This document shows, piece after piece, positions 49,506 to 60,137 of a stretch of DNA of 64,000 nucleotides. Numbering within the stretch: position 1 is the stretch's first letter; each line of letters opens with the position of its first letter. Origin of the DNA: an uncultured Clostridia bacterium (GTDB lineage: Bacteria > Bacillota > Clostridia > TANB77 > CAG-508); assembly GCA_928721565.1 (NCBI GenBank), contig OV788638.1:930001-994000 (forward strand). Direction: 5' to 3'. A program made the translations under genes and the position numbers. The notes under the pieces were generated by a model. It did not search any database. It was not told the DNA's origin and was given only the letters and a program-made list of their open reading frames with translations.

Positions 49506-52500
49506 ATGAATAGATTAAGTAAAAAAAGAAGGATAGTAATATTAATAATAGCAATAATATTAATAATTGTTGGTATAAGAGTTTTTACAAAGTCAAGAGC
49601 AAGTAAAACTTTAGAAATAACTGCCAATTTTAAAGATGAAGGTGGTTTATTAAGTGATGAAATTGCTACTGTTACTGCTACAGATGAAGGTGAAAATGGA
49701 ACTTCATTTGTGTTACCAGATTTTGCAAATGACAAAAAAGTCAATAAATATATTGTAGCACAAAAAAATATTGAAAGTAGTAATGAAGAAGATCAACAAA
49801 ATATAATCGAAATGTTACCAGGTGACAAAATTTATTTAACTCAAGATGAAATTGAACAATCACAAATAGAACTAAAAGTAGAATATGATACAAAAGACAT
49901 AAATGAGAAAAAACTTTATAATAAGAAATTAATTAAGCCAAGTGATGACAATAAAGAAGAATTAGTATCTGTAGTAGGATATATGCCAGCAGATACACAA
50001 ATTCAGGTAACAGAAACAGATATTGCAAATGTGCAAGATGAAATAGAAACAAACTACCCTGATAAAGATATTATTGGAAATTATAATACAAAATTAATTT
50101 CAAGTGAAAACGAATATATTCCAAGTGACTATGGAGAAAAAGTAAATATTTCAATACTAACTAATGAAAATCAAGAAAATACGATATTAGAAATTGATAA
50201 TAACAAAGTACAACAAATACCTAATGTTGTAATTGATGGAAATAAGATTAGATTTGAAGCAGAAAATTTAAAAGCATATTTAGTATTACAACAAAAAGTT
50301 GAGACATATGCTAACGAAAATGCAGAAGATGAAACAGCAAATGATGTTACATCAGTAAATGATAGTAACAATATTGCAACAATGTCTGTAGGTGGAGAAG
50401 AAGCAAAATTTAAAATAGATGATTATGATAAAGATAAAAACTATTATTTAGGATTAAACTATACAGAAAATAATTCAAAAGAAAATACAGGTAAATATAC
50501 AGAAAGTAATTTAAAAGATGTAACAATAAATTATTATGGATATGACTATAATCTAACAGAATTTACAAAACCAGAAGAATATGATGTTTCATTAAATGCA
50601 ACAGCACAGCGAACAGCAACAGGAAGTATTTCAACATCACAAACTGGTTGGGGTTGGAATAAAACAACATATTATAGTAGAACAGATACTGTAACAATTA
50701 CTGTTAGTGGGTTAAATGCTTTAAAACAACAATATCCAAACTTTAAAGCTGACTCTACTTGGACCTTGGAAGCTCAAATACCAAATAACAATTTTTCAAA
50801 TTATTATTATGCAGATGGAACAGCTAGTGCAAATAGTAGTGTAAGTGTTAGCTTAGGAACAAATACTATAACAGTAACAGGTGATGATTCTTCAAGTTTG
50901 TTAACAAATGGAGATACATGTACATTTACATTTAAAGTTACATTCCGTACAACAAATAGAAATTATATAAATAATACAAGTTTTACAACATTAACAGTAA
51001 ATTCATTTAAGACAACTGTTACAGTTGGAGATTATACACCATATGGAACAATATCAGATACAGAACAACAAACATTAGTGTCTTATAGAAAATGTATACC
51101 AGTAGATAGTAATGGAAATATTTCAGTAGAGCTAATAGACAACCCATTTATGAATAGACCATTAGAAAGAGGCTTTAATGGTTGGAAAACAAATAATAGC
51201 AAATATTCTAGTAGTATAAGTACAAACACAAATACATTTGTACAAACATTAAAAACAAATGTAAATAATATAAAAGACAGTTCTGGAAATTATGTTATAG
51301 ACTTGTACACAGATTGGGCAGAAGCAAATGTTATATTTGTAAGTTCAGCTGGAAGTAGTACTAATTCAGGAAAAACACCTAATAGTCCAATAAACAATAA
51401 TTGGACAAATATAAATAGTAAAATTAATTCTAATATTAAAACTTGTACCAAAGCTTCAAATAGAGAAGTAAATATTATAGTTCTAATGCAAGGAACATTA
51501 GATGCAAGTGGATTAACAGGTCCAAATACTGCATATACATTAACAAGTTTATATAATGGAAAAAATTATGGCAGTACAAGTACATATTTAAGTGCAGGAA
51601 GTTCTAATGTAACATTAGATAGTGACTTACAATTAGAATATTTATATGTATATTCAAGTGCATCATATTCATCATCAAGAGTAACAACAGATGGTACAAG
51701 CTCAGCAACGCCATGTATATATGGAAATATGTATAATCTAAGAATAGGAAGAGGAATAATACCTACAAGTTCAAGCAATTGTACATGGGCACAAATACAA
51801 GGAGGATATTATAACCGTAGTAGTTCAGAATATAAGTTAATAATAGAATCTGGAATATATTATACTGCACAACTATATAGAGCAGGAGGAGGAACAAATG
51901 CCAATACTGCTACAACTGCAAATGGAATAATGGTTATAGGTAATGACATAGACAGAAGAGATAATAACAATGAAAGGTTAAAATTCTACAATAGAATATC
52001 TTCAAGAACTAATACGGCAACAAATAGCCCATATACTCAAAACAATTCTGATGCTGTAATAATAGATATGAATGTAAAAAGCGGAACAATAGGGGTAGAC
52101 TTCTTTAATGGAGAATCGACAAGGGATGATAGTGAAAGAAATTATGCTGGAATATATATAGGAGGATATGGACAAACAGGAACTGATAAATCTGATAGAC
52201 ATCTACTTGTAGAAGGTGGAAATATTGCTAATGTAATAGGTGGACTTAATATTAGTAGTGGTGATATGTATAAAACATATATGTATATAAAAGATGGAAA
52301 TATTATCAACATAACAGGAGGAGCAGGATATACACATACTTATGGCGATAGAATAATACAAGTAACGGGAGGATGTATAAAATACAGTATAAGTGGAGGC
52401 TCAAATGGAGTTGCTGCTAGTTCTACAAGTAATAATGGACAATTAACAGGAAATTCATTAATATATGTTGGAGGTGATGCACATGTTGGAGCATCATATA

Positions 52501-55500
52501 CAACAGATACAAACGGAAATAAGCAAATAACAGAAACAGATACTAGCTTATTATTATATGGCGTTAATGCTGGTAGTGTCTGTGGTGGTGCAAATGGAAA
52601 TGGAGACTATGCTGGACAAACTGATACTTCATATATAATAATAGATGGAAATGCGGTTATTCATAATAATGTATTTGGAGGAGGAAACTATGGAATAATA
52701 GGTTCATCAAATGGAGGAAGTCCTACAGCAAAGCCAATTCTTACAATTTCTAATGAATCATCTAATTTCCAAACAGGAAAAGAATATTTACTTTCAGTAG
52801 ATGCAACAGGAGGAAATGCATTAGCTGCAAATGGAACGAACGCAACAAATGAAGCTATTTCAACATCAGTAGAACCAAGTAATTCTGCAAAATGGATATT
52901 TGAAAGTGCGGGAAATAATCAATATTACATAAAAAATGCAGAAACAGGTGGATATATATATTTGACTAATGTTTCAAGTTATAGTGAAGTAACAGCAGAT
53001 GTTACAATATCTACAAGTAACAAAACGGCATTTTCTATAAGTGGAACTAATTCAAAACAATTAAGTTGCCAAGTTAGTTATACAAGCTATTGGGGGGGCA
53101 GCCAAACAGCAACGGTTTACTTAGGATATGATTACCAAGGAAATTGGAGTGCATCAAACAATTATTATGGAGACTTTACATCTACACTTTACTGTTTAAC
53201 ATATAAATTGCTTCCTAAAGACGATGGTACTGACGAAAATGACAGAGACACTGTTGTAAATATTAAAGTCTTTGGAGGAACAATAAAAAATAATATCTAT
53301 GGAGGAGCAAACCAAAATAATATTTATGGAACTGTAGACTTAGTTATGAAAAATGGAATTGTCAATGGAGTAGTTTATGGTGGCTCTAATATAAAAGGAA
53401 CGGTTTCAGGTTCAACATTAATTAATATATCTGGAGGTCAACTAGGAACAGTATCAGACTCAGATATATATGACTATACAAGTGTAGATGCATTATTTGG
53501 AGGTGGACTTGGTTCTGAAACTAAAGTGGATGGAAGATCATTAGTAAGCATACAAGATACAGATAATAATTTAAACATTTATGGAAATGTGTATGGAGGA
53601 AGTTCACTTGGAACAATGAATGGTAATGTTAATGTTAATATTAAAGATTTACCAACAATAACAAATACAATATCTATAACAGGATATGTATTTGGAGGAG
53701 GAAAAGGAAACTCTACAACACCAGCTACAGTTGAAGGAAATATAAAACTAAATGTTGACGGAAGTAATCTAGAAAAATGTAGTATATTTGGTGGAAGTAA
53801 CATCAATGGGACAATAAGTGGAGACATAGAACTTAAAATAGGAGAAAATAATAATTCTATAATACAGACTGTATATGGTGGAGGAAATCAAGCAGGAATT
53901 GATACTAATACCAAAACTGTAAAAGTATATTTATTAACAAATGCAAATATAACAAATGCATTTAATGGTGGAAAATCAGCAGATTTACTTTCTTCTGGAG
54001 AAGAGGATACAACAAGAGGAATATATTTACAAGGTGGAACAGTAGAGAACATATATGGAGGTTCAGACTCATCAGGAACGGTAACAGTAAGCAATGTATA
54101 TATAGAAACAGGTACAGCTACTAATGTATATGGAGGAAACAACCAGGGAGGAAACACACAAATATCAAGGGTGTTCATCAAAGGTGGAACAGTAACAAAT
54201 GCTTATGGTGGTGGTGATAAAGCCGAAACAACTATATCTAATATAACAACTTCAGAAGGAACAATAGAGAACATATATGGAGGAGGAAATCAAGCAGGGG
54301 TTACAACAACAAATGTAGTCACAAATGGAGGAAACATAGGAAAAATATTTGGAGGATCTAATAGAAGTGGAAATGTAGAAAAAAGCAATGTAACAACAAA
54401 TGAAAGTACAACAGAAGATTCTACAAGTCCTGTAAAAATGCAGGTGCAAGCAACTGCAACCAAAACAGAAAGCTGGGAGAGTACAACATATCCAACAAAA
54501 GCAACATTAAAGATTACATTTTTAAATAATACATCTAAGGAGATTTCAAAATGGAATGCATTTATATATGCACCAGATTCAAAATTAAAAGATAATTATA
54601 CAAGTTCAGATATAGAAGAAGACAATGGAACATATAAATTGACAGAAAAAAATAGATATTATGGAACAAATCCAATACCAGCAAATGGTACACTTACAAT
54701 AGAATTTACAGTATTGTCAAATCAAGATGCTACTGCATTTGCAGTAGGATATGGTATGAATGGTACAAATTCAGATGGAGAAACAGTAAGTAGTAGCAAT
54801 GCAGTTATACAAACTGTATATGGAGGAAATAACCAAGGAGGAACTACACAAAATACTAATGTAACAATAAATGGCGGAGGAGTTCAAGATGTTTATGGTG
54901 GAGGAGACCAAGCAATATCAGGTGAAACAAATGTTAATATAAATGGACAAGTAAAAAAGAGAGTATTTGGAGGAGGAAACCAAGCAGGAGTCGACACAAA
55001 TACTAGTGTTACCGTAATTGGAGCAACTATAGGAGACAATATTTATGGTGGAGGAAATGAAGGAACAGTAACAGGAAACACATATGTAAAAGTAAAAAAT
55101 ACAACTTTAAACAATAGTTTATATGCAGGTGGAAATGGTTCTGCTGCAACAGTATATGGAAATACTAATTTAATAATGGAAGGAAAAAATAATGTTACAA
55201 ATAGTGTATTTGGAGGAGGAAATCAAGCTGCAACAGGAATAGAGGCTAATAACAATTCTACAAGTACAGTAAATATTGTTGGAGGAACTATTGGGAAAAA
55301 TGTTTATGGAGGAGCAAATACATCAGTAGTATATGGAAAAACACAAACAAATATAGGATATGATGCTGTAGGAGATACAAACTTAGAAAAAGGAGATATA
55401 AAAATCAGTGGTACTGTATTTGGAGGAGGAGAAGCAAATGCTTCTGGTAGTGAAATATATGATTTTGATTTCATAAGTGTAACTGTACAAATAGATATAC

Positions 55501-58166
55501 AAATAGATGCAAATGGTTATGACAATTTTGATATATTAGGAAGTATATTTGGTTCAGGAAATGCTTCAAGTACAAGTGGTAAAAGTTATATGACAATAAA
55601 AAATTATGGAACACCAGATAAACCAAAAAGTAATGTTTCATTACAAAGAGCAGATACTGCAACAATAATAAACTCTGCACTTTCATTATCAGGAACAACA
55701 GATAGAACAAATGAATATTCAGCAGTATTCTTTTCAATAAGTAGAGTAAGCCAAGTAAAACTAAAAAATAATTCAACATTATTCTTATGTAATGGAGCAA
55801 ATTTATTGAAGGAACTAGATAGTGTAGTTGATATAGATGGAAAAGAAGAAAAAGGAACTGTTACAATAAACGAAGATACTGGAGAAGTGACAAGAAATGT
55901 TAATAATAGAATTTACATGATGGAAGGTAAAAATTTAAATGTAGCATTAAATGAAAAAGCAACAATATATGGTAAAGTACAAGGTATGTTTTTCTTTGGA
56001 TTATTTACAAACAGAAATAATCCAGCTACAAGTACAGGTTTATATCACAATAGTTATAATAATGGAGACACAATAACAAACTCTGGAACATTTGTAACAA
56101 ATTCTTATGTTATAGCAGAACATTTAACAAATCCAGAACATGATATAAAAGTTGATGGTTTTTATACAAATTATAATAATGAAAATAATATAAAAGTAGA
56201 TTATATACAACCAACGCCAGATGCCGATGTATATTATATGTGGGTAGCAGGTGAAAAGATGGATGTAAAAACATTCAATATAGAGATGGTTGCATCAAAA
56301 TATGCAACACTTGGAACATATGACTTAGCATTAACTGAATTTTCTGATCCTAATATCAAGTTTTATATTGCTGGATTTTCATCAGGACTAATCAATGATG
56401 TCTCATTAGTACCAGCAGATCAAATAGAATCAGTAGAGGCAGATGAAGACAAAGCTAATAGCCAGTTTGGACTAACTATGAAAACAGGAAATATTGGTTG
56501 GCAAAATAAAGGAGAAACGCAATTTTTAACAGAAAATGGTGGAACATATACAGGAACAACAAGTTATAATTCAGATAATACTAATTATACACCTAGGTTG
56601 AATTTTTACTTTTATCATTCACAGAACCTTACAGTCAAGAGAGCATTAGGAGAAGTAAAAATAAGATTACAAGTATGGACACCAATAGATGACTTAAATT
56701 ATAAAATTTCATATATAGATATAAATACAACATTATCAACAGCATTATTCCAAGACGACTATTATGAAGCAGCAATGACACCTGGACAAGAATATGGATT
56801 ATTTACAACTACAGATACAACAATAACAAATCATAGTGCATTATCAGCATATTATTCATTGGTATTACAGAACTTTTCAGATAAAGAATATTATGATGAA
56901 TATAAAGATTACCAGAGAGTATTAGTTTCAAGAGATACAAATAATTTACCATATGTATTTCCAGAAAATACAAAACTAACCATGCTAGATATGGCAACAA
57001 ATCAATATTATTATTATATTGTAACAGCAGATGATGTCGCGAACAAAAAATATATATACAAATTATCGGATTTTATTTCTATGGGAAGTGAAGATGCTAA
57101 ATTTAAAGAAAGCGAAATGTTTGATAAATATTATAAAAAGGATGAAAACTTAATTTATGAGAATTTTATATTTCATGTAAATTTAGAAAATACTAATATT
57201 ACAGAAAACATAATAGATAATTCATTATTAATGGAGCTAAGAAACCCTGATAATCAGACAATAATAGGAGTATTAGGAATACAAAGAGAAAATATGTTAT
57301 ACAATGTTTTTTGCGATAAAGATGCAACTATAAAAGTAAAAGGAACAATTGATCCAGAAACAATATATTTGGGTAGTCCGATAAGACTAAATGTTAATAC
57401 AGAATTTACCCAAGAACTACTTGGATCAAAGACTATTTACGATACACAATATTTTGATAATAAGCTTGGTATAAAAATAAGTATATATGATAGTAATGGA
57501 AATAGGCTAAATAATGACAGTTTATTAGGAATAAATTTCGAATTAGACGGAAAAACTTACTACCCTAGAGTTGATGGAACAACAAGAATAAATATAGCTG
57601 ATAAAGTAACAGATGTATTGGCTAAAATACAAATAAATACCGAAAACAATAAAACTTGGGCGACAGGAGATTATAAAATTAGAATAGAATCATTTGGATC
57701 ATCAGATGGAATTTATTATGGATTAACAGCATCAGACATGGTGGAATTAAATATAAGAGTAATTAATCAATCTTTTGGACTAAAAGTGCTAACTTCTGAT
57801 AATGATAAGATTGTTAATAAAGATACAGGAACAACAATAAGTGGAAGTGATTCAATTGCAACAGCATTGCAATATTCATCTGCTTTAAGTAAACCTAATG
57901 TTGCTGTATCATTATATAGAAGAGACTACAAAGAAGAATTCTCACAAGAATATAATTTAGTTGATTTAAAAGATTATGTATCAACAGAATTAACTGCAAC
58001 AAAGAGAGAAAAAGAATATGTAGTATCAGAAAATCCATTAGAAAATAGTACACATTTCTTGACATTGAAACAAAATTTAGTGACAGGAACATATAAATTA
58101 GTATACAAATTATATGATGGAGACATTTACATAGGAGAAGTCTACGAATATATGATTATAAAATAA
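49506..58166 (+). CDS. Giant adhesin-like surface protein with beta-helix repeats
   Basis: The largest gene here, 2,886 residues. A SipW-like leader (RIVILIIAIILIIVGIRVF) is followed by an N-terminal domain to about 290 and beta domains to about 600. A parallel beta-helix opening, VIFVSSAGSSTNSGKTPNSP, lies near 615. Two glycine-rich repeat regions (about 830-1070 and 1255-1985) carry dozens of VYGGxN/IFGGGN turns typical of right-handed beta-helices. They are interrupted by a RICIN-like insert (about 1075-1235) and a CBM2-like insert (about 1640-1760, ending in NPIPANGTLTIEFTV). The final 900 residues are beta domains. No LPXTG motif is present. It probably acts as an adhesin or fibre tip; the genes around it supply the export peptidases. 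Confidence 0.78.
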   Translation: MNRLSKKRRIVILIIAIILIIVGIRVFTKSRASKTLEITANFKDEGGLLSDEIATVTATDEGENGTSFVLPDFANDKKVNKYIVAQKNIESSNEEDQQNIIEMLPGDKIYLTQDEIEQSQIELKVEYDTKDINEKKLYNKKLIKPSDDNKEELVSVVGYMPADTQIQVTETDIANVQDEIETNYPDKDIIGNYNTKLISSENEYIPSDYGEKVNISILTNENQENTILEIDNNKVQQIPNVVIDGNKIRFEAENLKAYLVLQQKVETYANENAEDETANDVTSVNDSNNIATMSVGGEEAKFKIDDYDKDKNYYLGLNYTENNSKENTGKYTESNLKDVTINYYGYDYNLTEFTKPEEYDVSLNATAQRTATGSISTSQTGWGWNKTTYYSRTDTVTITVSGLNALKQQYPNFKADSTWTLEAQIPNNNFSNYYYADGTASANSSVSVSLGTNTITVTGDDSSSLLTNGDTCTFTFKVTFRTTNRNYINNTSFTTLTVNSFKTTVTVGDYTPYGTISDTEQQTLVSYRKCIPVDSNGNISVELIDNPFMNRPLERGFNGWKTNNSKYSSSISTNTNTFVQTLKTNVNNIKDSSGNYVIDLYTDWAEANVIFVSSAGSSTNSGKTPNSPINNNWTNINSKINSNIKTCTKASNREVNIIVLMQGTLDASGLTGPNTAYTLTSLYNGKNYGSTSTYLSAGSSNVTLDSDLQLEYLYVYSSASYSSSRVTTDGTSSATPCIYGNMYNLRIGRGIIPTSSSNCTWAQIQGGYYNRSSSEYKLIIESGIYYTAQLYRAGGGTNANTATTANGIMVIGNDIDRRDNNNERLKFYNRISSRTNTATNSPYTQNNSDAVIIDMNVKSGTIGVDFFNGESTRDDSERNYAGIYIGGYGQTGTDKSDRHLLVEGGNIANVIGGLNISSGDMYKTYMYIKDGNIINITGGAGYTHTYGDRIIQVTGGCIKYSISGGSNGVAASSTSNNGQLTGNSLIYVGGDAHVGASYTTDTNGNKQITETDTSLLLYGVNAGSVCGGANGNGDYAGQTDTSYIIIDGNAVIHNNVFGGGNYGIIGSSNGGSPTAKPILTISNESSNFQTGKEYLLSVDATGGNALAANGTNATNEAISTSVEPSNSAKWIFESAGNNQYYIKNAETGGYIYLTNVSSYSEVTADVTISTSNKTAFSISGTNSKQLSCQVSYTSYWGGSQTATVYLGYDYQGNWSASNNYYGDFTSTLYCLTYKLLPKDDGTDENDRDTVVNIKVFGGTIKNNIYGGANQNNIYGTVDLVMKNGIVNGVVYGGSNIKGTVSGSTLINISGGQLGTVSDSDIYDYTSVDALFGGGLGSETKVDGRSLVSIQDTDNNLNIYGNVYGGSSLGTMNGNVNVNIKDLPTITNTISITGYVFGGGKGNSTTPATVEGNIKLNVDGSNLEKCSIFGGSNINGTISGDIELKIGENNNSIIQTVYGGGNQAGIDTNTKTVKVYLLTNANITNAFNGGKSADLLSSGEEDTTRGIYLQGGTVENIYGGSDSSGTVTVSNVYIETGTATNVYGGNNQGGNTQISRVFIKGGTVTNAYGGGDKAETTISNITTSEGTIENIYGGGNQAGVTTTNVVTNGGNIGKIFGGSNRSGNVEKSNVTTNESTTEDSTSPVKMQVQATATKTESWESTTYPTKATLKITFLNNTSKEISKWNAFIYAPDSKLKDNYTSSDIEEDNGTYKLTEKNRYYGTNPIPANGTLTIEFTVLSNQDATAFAVGYGMNGTNSDGETVSSSNAVIQTVYGGNNQGGTTQNTNVTINGGGVQDVYGGGDQAISGETNVNINGQVKKRVFGGGNQAGVDTNTSVTVIGATIGDNIYGGGNEGTVTGNTYVKVKNTTLNNSLYAGGNGSAATVYGNTNLIMEGKNNVTNSVFGGGNQAATGIEANNNSTSTVNIVGGTIGKNVYGGANTSVVYGKTQTNIGYDAVGDTNLEKGDIKISGTVFGGGEANASGSEIYDFDFISVTVQIDIQIDANGYDNFDILGSIFGSGNASSTSGKSYMTIKNYGTPDKPKSNVSLQRADTATIINSALSLSGTTDRTNEYSAVFFSISRVSQVKLKNNSTLFLCNGANLLKELDSVVDIDGKEEKGTVTINEDTGEVTRNVNNRIYMMEGKNLNVALNEKATIYGKVQGMFFFGLFTNRNNPATSTGLYHNSYNNGDTITNSGTFVTNSYVIAEHLTNPEHDIKVDGFYTNYNNENNIKVDYIQPTPDADVYYMWVAGEKMDVKTFNIEMVASKYATLGTYDLALTEFSDPNIKFYIAGFSSGLINDVSLVPADQIESVEADEDKANSQFGLTMKTGNIGWQNKGETQFLTENGGTYTGTTSYNSDNTNYTPRLNFYFYHSQNLTVKRALGEVKIRLQVWTPIDDLNYKISYIDINTTLSTALFQDDYYEAAMTPGQEYGLFTTTDTTITNHSALSAYYSLVLQNFSDKEYYDEYKDYQRVLVSRDTNNLPYVFPENTKLTMLDMATNQYYYYIVTADDVANKKYIYKLSDFISMGSEDAKFKESEMFDKYYKKDENLIYENFIFHVNLENTNITENIIDNSLLMELRNPDNQTIIGVLGIQRENMLYNVFCDKDATIKVKGTIDPETIYLGSPIRLNVNTEFTQELLGSKTIYDTQYFDNKLGIKISIYDSNGNRLNNDSLLGINFELDGKTYYPRVDGTTRINIADKVTDVLAKIQINTENNKTWATGDYKIRIESFGSSDGIYYGLTASDMVELNIRVINQSFGLKVLTSDNDKIVNKDTGTTISGSDSIATALQYSSALSKPNVAVSLYRRDYKEEFSQEYNLVDLKDYVSTELTATKREKEYVVSENPLENSTHFLTLKQNLVTGTYKLVYKLYDGDIYIGEVYEYMIIK

Positions 58167-58197
58167 TATACATATTATTGGAGGAAAATAATAAAAA

Positions 58198-58782
58198 ATG
58201 AAATATGATGTAGAATCAATAAACAAAAGAAAAGAAAAAACAAAAATCTTAAAAAGGATTATGGAAATAATTGCAATAATATTAATATATAATATTATTT
58301 TAATTATTGTATCATCAATAAATGGAAAAGATTTTAGCATATTAGGATATAAAGCATATATTGTAGATACTAATAGTATGGAACCAACAATAAATGTTGG
58401 AGATATTGTAATAGTAAAAAAGGTTAAAGAAGATAAATTAAAACAAGGTGATGTAATAACCTTTACCGAAGAAGGTGAGGTTATTACACACCGAATTACT
58501 AAAGTTGAGAGAGAAGAGAATGGGACACAGTATGTTACAAAAGGAGATAATAATAATACAGAAGATACATTTAAGATAAGATATAATGATATTATTGGAG
58601 AAGAAATTCTAACAATTCCACGATTAGGAAAAACAGTACAAATATTAGATAGTAAAATAATTATACTAATTATAATTTTGATAATATTAATATTCATATT
58701 AGTAAAAATACAAAAAAATGAGAAGATAGAAAATAGGAGAGAAAAAAAGAAAATTGAAGAAAAGAAGAGAAACAAAAATTAA
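58198..58782 (+). CDS. ER-type signal peptidase I (SipW-like)
   Basis: A 194-residue peptidase with helices at about 20-40 and 155-172. The active site is intact: VDTNSMEPTINVGDIVIVKK with Ser60, VITHRIT with His98, and TKGDNNNTED. The C-terminal tail is a lysine/arginine/glutamate coil. It starts 31 bases after the giant adhesin gene and overlaps the degenerate homologue downstream by 28 bases, so it may serve the adhesin specifically. Confidence 0.88.
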   Translation: MKYDVESINKRKEKTKILKRIMEIIAIILIYNIILIIVSSINGKDFSILGYKAYIVDTNSMEPTINVGDIVIVKKVKEDKLKQGDVITFTEEGEVITHRITKVEREENGTQYVTKGDNNNTEDTFKIRYNDIIGEEILTIPRLGKTVQILDSKIIILIIILIILIFILVKIQKNEKIENRREKKKIEEKKRNKN

Positions 58783-59368
58783 ATTTAAACAGAAAATAAA
58801 ATTAAAAAAGATTGTTAGATATTTTGCATATTTTATTATTACTATTTGTGTATTATATAATATACTTTTTTTGATAAATACAACAATATCTTCAAAAGAA
58901 TATTTTAAATTATTTGGTTTTAGTATTTTTAATATGAATAATAATCTTATGAGTGGTGATATTAACAAAAATGATTTAGTTATTGCAAAAGAGGTAGAAA
59001 ATCAAAAATTAAAAGAAGGAGATATAATAGTATATCAAATTCATGGACAAATAAAGATAAATAAAATTTTTAATATTACAGACGAAGGATATGTAACTAA
59101 ATACAATCAAGGATATTACCTAGATAGAGAAATAGTTACAGATAATCAGATTATAGGAAAGACAATTATAAATGTGCCAATTCTTGGCAAAGTATCAGAA
59201 GTTTTACAAAGCAAAATAACAAGTATAATTGTAATTATTATATTGCTTTTAGCTTATAGCTATACTAGTTATAAATCTGATAAGAAAATTGAAAGATATA
59301 GAAAAAAATTACTTATAAAAAGAAAGAAAGGAAGAAAAAATGTTTCTAGCAAAGGCAGGAGAATATGA
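58754..59368 (+). CDS. Signal peptidase homologue without catalytic residues
   Basis: A 204-residue protein with the same layout as its neighbour: helices at about 21-42 and 150-167 around an S26 domain. The nucleophile box reads FNMNNNLMSGDINKNDLVIA, where the Ser-Met of the active site is replaced by Asn-Leu. The His-Arg box reads KINKIFN, so the general base is lost too. KEGDIIVY and PILGKVSEVL are retained, so the fold is kept. The start is TTG 58754 with a distant GGAGA, inside the upstream peptidase gene. It is presumably a non-catalytic partner of the 58198 enzyme. Confidence 0.7.
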   Translation: MKKRRETKIKFKQKIKLKKIVRYFAYFIITICVLYNILFLINTTISSKEYFKLFGFSIFNMNNNLMSGDINKNDLVIAKEVENQKLKEGDIIVYQIHGQIKINKIFNITDEGYVTKYNQGYYLDREIVTDNQIIGKTIINVPILGKVSEVLQSKITSIIVIIILLLAYSYTSYKSDKKIERYRKKLLIKRKKGRKNVSSKGRRI

Positions 59369-60137
59369 ACCATGTGGGATTTTTTCAATGCAACATTTTG
59401 AGCTTATAATAATAACAACATTAGCAATAATATTTGCATTAAAAAATACAGTAAACAAAACAAAAGAAGACGTAAAAAATATTATAAAAAAATGTACAAT
59501 AATAATGTGGATTTTAGAAATAATAATGATAGCATTTAAGTTATGTACAGGAGATGTAAGAAATTTAAATAATTATGTACCATTATATTATTGCAGCTTA
59601 TTATTATATGCAGGGGCATTTAGTTCATTTGGAAAAGGACTTTTAAAAAGAATGGGAGATGTGTTTTTAGCAACAGGAGGAATAATTGGAGGTTTAGTAT
59701 TTATAATACTTCCGACAACATCTTTACCATCATACCCAATGTTGCACATTGTAAGCCTACACAGTTTTTTCTTTCATGGTACAATGATATATTTAGGGTT
59801 ATTGATAGATATAACACATTATGTAGAAATAAATGCATCTGATATAAAATATTTTGCAACTTTAGTTGGAAGTGTATGTGTGTTAGCATATATCATAAAT
59901 AAAAATTTTGATAGCAATTTAATGTTTATTTCACAAAATTTTCCTGGTATGCCAATAGAAATTATATACAATGCTACAGGAAGATTTTATACATTTGTAA
60001 TGAGTGTAGCACAAATGACATTGCCGTTTTACTGTGTTTATGGAGTGCTTAAATTAGTACAAATTAAGAAAAATAAAAATTTAAAATATGAAGAAGTGCT
60101 ACAAGGAGGGCAAAATGAAAAAATTAGTATTAATTGA
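59340..60137 (+). CDS. YwaF/TMEM164-like integral membrane protein
   Basis: A 265-residue protein with about seven hydrophobic segments. SMQHFELIIITTLAIIFALK, VPLYYCSLLLYAGAF, GGIIGGLVFIILPTTSLPSY and LHSFFFHGTMIYLGLLI fit the TIGR02206/YwaF family of bacterial integral membrane proteins related to eukaryotic TMEM164. The family's function in bacteria is unknown. ATG 59340 follows AAAGGAAG and overlaps the end of the degenerate signal peptidase gene by 29 bases. Its 3' end overlaps polA by 23 bases. Confidence 0.75.
   Translation: MFLAKAGEYEPCGIFSMQHFELIIITTLAIIFALKNTVNKTKEDVKNIIKKCTIIMWILEIIMIAFKLCTGDVRNLNNYVPLYYCSLLLYAGAFSSFGKGLLKRMGDVFLATGGIIGGLVFIILPTTSLPSYPMLHIVSLHSFFFHGTMIYLGLLIDITHYVEINASDIKYFATLVGSVCVLAYIINKNFDSNLMFISQNFPGMPIEIIYNATGRFYTFVMSVAQMTLPFYCVYGVLKLVQIKKNKNLKYEEVLQGGQNEKISIN

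Noticed and set aside
59701..59889. Short minus-strand frame inside the YwaF-like gene
   Set aside because: No ribosome binding site and no recognisable pattern; shadow of the plus-strand membrane protein.
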